From the NCBI GenBank assembly GCA_900552495.1, contig URZY01000008.1, positions 1 to 64,000 on the forward strand: a stretch of 64,000 nucleotides of DNA. Direction: 5' to 3'. The first letter of the stretch is position 1. Every line of letters starts with the position of its first letter. The notes beneath the pieces are model-generated. The model did no database searches. It was not told where the DNA came from and worked only from the letters and a program-made list of their open reading frames with translations. Positions 60,659-64,000 of this stretch are shown here, in pieces. Made by a program: the position numbers and the translations under genes. The stretch is from an uncultured Mycoplasmatota bacterium. Its GTDB lineage: Bacteria > Bacillota_I > Bacilli_A > RF39 > UBA660.

Positions 60659-61972
60659 TTATTCGTTATTACTATAAGTATAGGTTTTAGTAGAAGCGGC
60701 TTCTTTTTTTTCTTTAATCTCTTTAGGTGTTGCAAAGTTTGGCACTAACAAGGTATCGCTTATTACCTCACCATCTTCTATCGCTTCAGAATTTAATCTT
60801 TTAATAGATTCAACGGTGGTATCATATTGGGCAGCAAATTCTGATAAAGATGTTCCTGGTGTATAATATGCAGAATATGTAGCATAACGTAAATCTCCGC
60901 TTTCAATATGATATGGAATAACAATTTCTGTTCCAGCTTGTATCATTGAACTATTAGAAATGTTATTTTCTCTTGTAATTTCAGAAACTGAACAATTAGC
61001 TTTTTCGGCTAGGACTGACAATGTATCTCCATAACCAATTTCATATGTACGATAAACCGTATATGCTTGATTAACCTTAGCAGCTTCTTCTCTTTCAGCG
61101 GCATCGATAATAACTTCTTCACCGTAAGCCATATCATCCTCTGAAATTGTAGTTTGGGCAGAAACAGATTGGTTATCGACTACTGGTTGGCTTTGATTTG
61201 CGCCAATAGAACCAAATATTAGTGTTGCCGCTAATGCGCCAGCTACTAAATTACGGTTTCTTAGAACAAATTTAGGAACTGTATCTTCTGTAATATAAGC
61301 TAGTTTTGCTAACTGATATACTAATTCACTAGCAACATGAACAGTTCCGCGTTTAAATTGAAAAGCTATTGTCTCTGGTACTGTTCTTTTTCTGACATAA
61401 TTACGAGAATATACATTACCATATTTGTCTTCATAGATACGGCTTGCTGTACGTCTTTCTCTATCTTTCTTTAATTGTCTTCTATCTATCCTAGCATGAC
61501 GTTCGGTAAATGGATATTCTCTTTCATCTTCGCGAACTTCATCCCAAGCACGTCTAAATGATCCTCGGGTATCTTCTTTTTTTGATTCAGCTGATTGATA
61601 ATTACGGTTGGTATTATTTGATTGGTGAGTTCCTGTACTACGGTTTCTAGATCTTTGATTACCAAAGTCTGAACTATGAGTTCCAAATCCACTACCACTT
61701 GTTGCACCGGCTGTTCTAGATTGTCTTTTTCTTTGTTGATATGCGTCATATCGAGCATCATATTCAGCACGACGCTCTTTTCTTTTTCCACCTAAAGCCT
61801 CAAAAGCTTCTTGAACTTCTTTAAATTTCTCACTGGCAGCTTCTTGCATTTCTGGTGGGTTCTTGTCTGGGTGATACTTTTTTACAAGTTCTCGATAGGC
61901 TTTCTTTAGTTCTTCATCACTAGCACTTCTATCTATACCTAATATTTTGTAATAATCCTTAAATTTCTCCAT
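60659..61972 (-). CDS. J-domain protein with membrane helix and LysM repeats
   Basis: The N-terminal 70 residues are a J domain (DYYKILGIDRSASDEELKKA, with the essential HPD in KYHPDKNPPE), which stimulates an Hsp70 such as DnaK. A long polar Ser/Arg/Gln linker follows, then a hydrophobic segment near 240 (LVAGALAATLIFGSIGAN). After it come LysM-type domains: YEIGYGDTLSVLAEKANCSV, then ITRENNISNSSMIQAGTEIV, and a second with TSLSEFAAQYDTTVESIKRL. LysM binds peptidoglycan, so the chain should cross the membrane with chaperone inside and wall binding outside. ATG 61972 follows GGGGGA. Confidence 0.82.
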   Translation of the reverse strand: MEKFKDYYKILGIDRSASDEELKKAYRELVKKYHPDKNPPEMQEAASEKFKEVQEAFEALGGKRKERRAEYDARYDAYQQRKRQSRTAGATSGSGFGTHSSDFGNQRSRNRSTGTHQSNNTNRNYQSAESKKEDTRGSFRRAWDEVREDEREYPFTERHARIDRRQLKKDRERRTASRIYEDKYGNVYSRNYVRKRTVPETIAFQFKRGTVHVASELVYQLAKLAYITEDTVPKFVLRNRNLVAGALAATLIFGSIGANQSQPVVDNQSVSAQTTISEDDMAYGEEVIIDAAEREEAAKVNQAYTVYRTYEIGYGDTLSVLAEKANCSVSEITRENNISNSSMIQAGTEIVIPYHIESGDLRYATYSAYYTPGTSLSEFAAQYDTTVESIKRLNSEAIEDGEVISDTLLVPNFATPKEIKEKKEAASTKTYTYSNNE

Positions 61973-62004
61973 ATTCAAAATCCCCCTTTTTCATATGTGG
62001 ACAT

Positions 62005-62033
62005 ATTATACCACATATTTCCTATTTTGTAAA
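62005..62033 (-). promoter_or_regulatory. Predicted promoter of the J-domain/LysM gene
   Basis: TTTACA and TATAAT are 17 bases apart with an extended TGG on the minus strand. Confidence 0.78.
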
Positions 62034-62045
62034 GTTCTTTCGTGC

Positions 62046-63443
62046 TTAGACAAAGTTTTTCCAAACAATTAATTGATCATTTTGACATTCATAAATTCCT
62101 AATATTTGATTATTTTGATTTTTAAATATTACCTTATCTTTGATATTAAAAGTGTTTTTTAGTTTTTGACCAGTCATTACTTTTTTCTCTAATTTGGGTT
62201 CTAATTTTACAACTGGTAATTCAAGAACTTCATCGATTTGATAGGTCTTAAATTTCTTATTTTTAATCATCTCAAGAGTGGCGGTACTTTTAATATCAAT
62301 AAGTCCTTGTTTTGTTCTTAATAAAGAACTCATGGTTGCAACTGTGTGTAGAGCAGTGGCTATGTCGGTAATTAAACTACGAATATAGCAACCTTTGGAG
62401 ACAACGGTTCTAAAAGTAAAACTATCTTGTTGGGAATGTAAAAGTTCAATTTCTTTAATTGTTACTTCCTTTTTAGGTAAGACAACATTTTCACCATTTC
62501 TAGCATATTCATATAGTTTTTTTCCACCAACTTTTACAGCTGAGTATATTGGTACTTCTTGAAGATATGTTTTTTGAAATTTTTGAAGAGTCAATGATAA
62601 ATTTGATAAATCTGGAATGGGTGCTGTCTCTAAAATTTGACCAGTAATATCTGCCGTATCGGTTTTTATTCCTAGTTTTACAGTGGCAATATATTCTTTG
62701 TAAGTGGCTGTTAGCAGTTCAACTACTTTAGTAGCTTTTCCAATCGCAACAATTAATACACCCTCAGCTAAAGGATCTAAAGTTCCCGTATGACCAACTC
62801 TTTTAATTCCAAATAAATGACTTATTTCATTAACAACATCAAACGATGTCATGGCTTTTTCTTTATTGACAAGTAAAAGAGCACTATAATTAGTTAAATA
62901 TTCTTCTAAAGTATAATTATTTTCTGCAATAATTGGCGCAACAAAATCGCCAACATAACGAATATGCCACGGCTCATACGGATAACCAGTAATTTCTTCT
63001 TTTCCTTTAGGGTAACGAAGAATAAACCCAAATTTAGGAAGTATCTTATGAATTGTTTGATACGTTTGATGATATTTCTCATGATCGACATTTTCAGTTA
63101 AAAAGCCCGTTTTAGTTTTGATGGTCAAATCGATGGCAAGTCCAGTATGATGCTCACTAGCTCCCACGGGAGCAACTATTGACGAGGCATATTCTTTGCC
63201 GTACTTGGTACAGAATTCTTGATATAGTTCTTGTTGACGATCTAAACTTCTATAGGCTGAATCTATTGCTATATCAATGTTTTTAGTACTCAAGTATTCT
63301 TTTAAAGCAAGATAATTTTGATAAGTTTCTGCTTCTATAAGTTTTTCTTCTCCATTTACATCAAAAAAAGGAATTAGATTTACTTTTTTTAAATAAGTGT
63401 CTTTTATTTTATGCTCTTTATTTACTAATATTGTTTTGATCAT
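62046..63443 (-). CDS. truB: Fusion of VanY-type D,D-carboxypeptidase and TruB
   Basis: One 465-residue frame holds two enzymes. Residues 1-185 are an M15B peptidase with SAYRSLDRQQELYQEF, the zinc motif SEHHTGLAIDL (His98, Asp105) and PWHIRYVG (His160), all ligands present. From about 187 it is TruB, the tRNA pseudouridine-55 synthase, with VNKEKAMTSFDVVNEI and GHTGTLDPLAEGVL (catalytic Asp223), and VPIYSAVKVGGKKLYEYAR. No signal peptide is seen, although VanY enzymes normally act outside. GAAGGTG precedes the only plausible ATG. No internal start with a ribosome site is obvious at the junction. Confidence 0.9.
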   Translation of the reverse strand: MIKTILVNKEHKIKDTYLKKVNLIPFFDVNGEEKLIEAETYQNYLALKEYLSTKNIDIAIDSAYRSLDRQQELYQEFCTKYGKEYASSIVAPVGASEHHTGLAIDLTIKTKTGFLTENVDHEKYHQTYQTIHKILPKFGFILRYPKGKEEITGYPYEPWHIRYVGDFVAPIIAENNYTLEEYLTNYSALLLVNKEKAMTSFDVVNEISHLFGIKRVGHTGTLDPLAEGVLIVAIGKATKVVELLTATYKEYIATVKLGIKTDTADITGQILETAPIPDLSNLSLTLQKFQKTYLQEVPIYSAVKVGGKKLYEYARNGENVVLPKKEVTIKEIELLHSQQDSFTFRTVVSKGCYIRSLITDIATALHTVATMSSLLRTKQGLIDIKSTATLEMIKNKKFKTYQIDEVLELPVVKLEPKLEKKVMTGQKLKNTFNIKDKVIFKNQNNQILGIYECQNDQLIVWKNFV

Positions 63444-63468
63444 AACTTCACCTTCTTTGGCATTACTA

Positions 63469-63498
63469 ATTATACTATTTTTAGATAGTGTTTGGCAA
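63469..63498 (-). promoter_or_regulatory. Predicted promoter of the vanY-truB gene
   Basis: TTGCCA and TATAAT are 18 bases apart on the minus strand, overlapping the polC terminator tail. Confidence 0.7.
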
Positions 63499-63527
63499 AT
63501 AAAAGAGTGCCTTTTTAGACACTCTTA
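63497..63527 (-). terminator. Terminator overlapping the polC stop codon
   Basis: AAGAGTG and CACTCTT pair around TCTAAAAAGG. The TAA at 63525-63527 touches the first stem arm, and TTATTT follows. Confidence 0.75.
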
Positions 63528-64000
63528 GAATAATGATAATTGGTTGGAATCAGGTAAGCCTTCTAGTATTCCCATTTCTTTCATTTTATCAATTAATGTT
63601 TGTGAGACCTTGCCACGTTTTTGAACATCCTCAATACTTAAGAAGGTTCCTTTTTCTCTTTCGCGAACAATATTTTGGGCTACGGTATCACCAAGTCCTT
63701 CAATAGCATTAAATGGTGGATAAATTTCGGTATCAGAGGCAGCTACCCAGACAGTAGCATCACTTTTATATAAGTCAATTGGTAAAAACTTAATACCACG
63801 AGCCGTTGCTTCTAGGGCAACTTTTAAACTTTCAGCTTGCCCATTTTCTTTATTAGTAGCTTCAAAGCCTTTAACTAAGATATCTTCTAATCTTTGCTTT
63901 ATAGCATCATATCCTTTTATCATACTAATAACATCAACATCAGTTGCTTTTGACGAATACCAAGAAGCGTAGAAATAAACTGGCATGTGAACTTTATACC
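63525..64000 (-). CDS. polC: DNA polymerase III PolC, C-terminal part
   Basis: The frame is open to the window edge and encodes the last 158 residues or so of PolC, the Firmicute replicative polymerase. YKVHMPVYFYASWYSSKA is the PolC pattern that precedes the C-terminal helix-hairpin-helix region, followed by ARGIKFLPIDLYKSDATVWV, FNAIEGLGDTVAQNIV and the end LPDSNQLSLF, whose QLSLF resembles a beta-clamp binding motif. The rest of the gene lies beyond 64000. Confidence 0.93.
   Translation of the reverse strand, partial: YKVHMPVYFYASWYSSKATDVDVISMIKGYDAIKQRLEDILVKGFEATNKENGQAESLKVALEATARGIKFLPIDLYKSDATVWVAASDTEIYPPFNAIEGLGDTVAQNIVREREKGTFLSIEDVQKRGKVSQTLIDKMKEMGILEGLPDSNQLSLF

Noticed and set aside
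61486..61791. Minus-strand frame of 101 codons inside the J-domain/LysM gene
   Set aside because: It is a shifted frame over the low-complexity linker, with no ribosome site.
1..64000. Mollicute-type code with TGA read as Trp
   Set aside because: Trp residues are written TGG throughout, and several conserved genes end at TGA with a terminator beside it, for example at 44641.

Overview
The window reads as chromosome of a low-GC Gram-positive bacterium, most likely an uncultured member of the Bacilli (a gut lineage near RF39/Erysipelotrichia is my guess, not shown by sequence). The evidence is a PolC-type polymerase, a DnaI helicase loader, a mraZ-rsmH-ftsL-PBP cluster, a T-box leader, strong SD sites and standard-code use of TGA as stop. 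Almost all genes lie on the minus strand, packed tightly, and many have an intrinsic terminator whose hairpin covers the stop codon.

Layout on the minus strand, given by coordinate. 1-6841: division cluster (mraZ, rsmH, ftsL, PASTA-PBP) followed by anchored proteins of unknown function. 7014-13147: TPR protein, a T-box-controlled MBL hydrolase-thrS operon, an M23 peptidase and dnaI. 13215-22283: a zinc-ribbon protein, then an unusual comEA-comEC competence locus. 22349-36036: DHH phosphoesterase, ftsW, a small YjcZ-like gene and def (both plus strand), two HExxH proteins, smc, a lipoprotein, a degenerate deacetylase, pnp and rpsO. 36141-46683: CPBP protease (plus), dxs, a CaCA exporter behind a yybP-ykoY-type Mn riboswitch, mntP, Nudix, ybaK, an ABC-F ATPase, an RsuA-type synthase and a Ppx/GppA-like protein. 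46814-53045: an FtsX-type ABC exporter pair, a patatin, a VUT-like membrane protein and a frameshifted GT2 glycosyltransferase. 53187-57441: rimP-nusA-ylxR-infB-rbfA. 57564-64000: a transglutaminase-like surface protein, DUF1292, a second CaCA exporter, a J-domain/LysM protein, a VanY-TruB fusion and the 3' end of polC.

The most unusual region is 14216-21625. The 3' end of comEC is broken and reiterated. The long comEC frame loses its metallo-beta-lactamase C-terminus and runs into a DinD-like fragment. Three further comEC 3' fragments lie downstream, interleaved with cargo: a duplicated cysteine-rich anchored protein, a 2H phosphoesterase, and remnants of a YhcG/DUF1016 nuclease and dinD. 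An exact direct repeat of about 2,252 bp (14436-16687 and 17882-20133) carries much of this. The three extra fragments all begin at the same codon region, the HxDxDH motif. This suggests repeated recombination into one site. No transposase or integrase is visible.

Other notable points are an apparent AUA start codon in comEA, a D,D-carboxypeptidase fused to TruB, a J-domain protein ending in LysM repeats, ThrS without its TGS domain, and a RimP that is only its N-terminal domain. I recognised no tRNA, rRNA, CRISPR array or complete mobile element.
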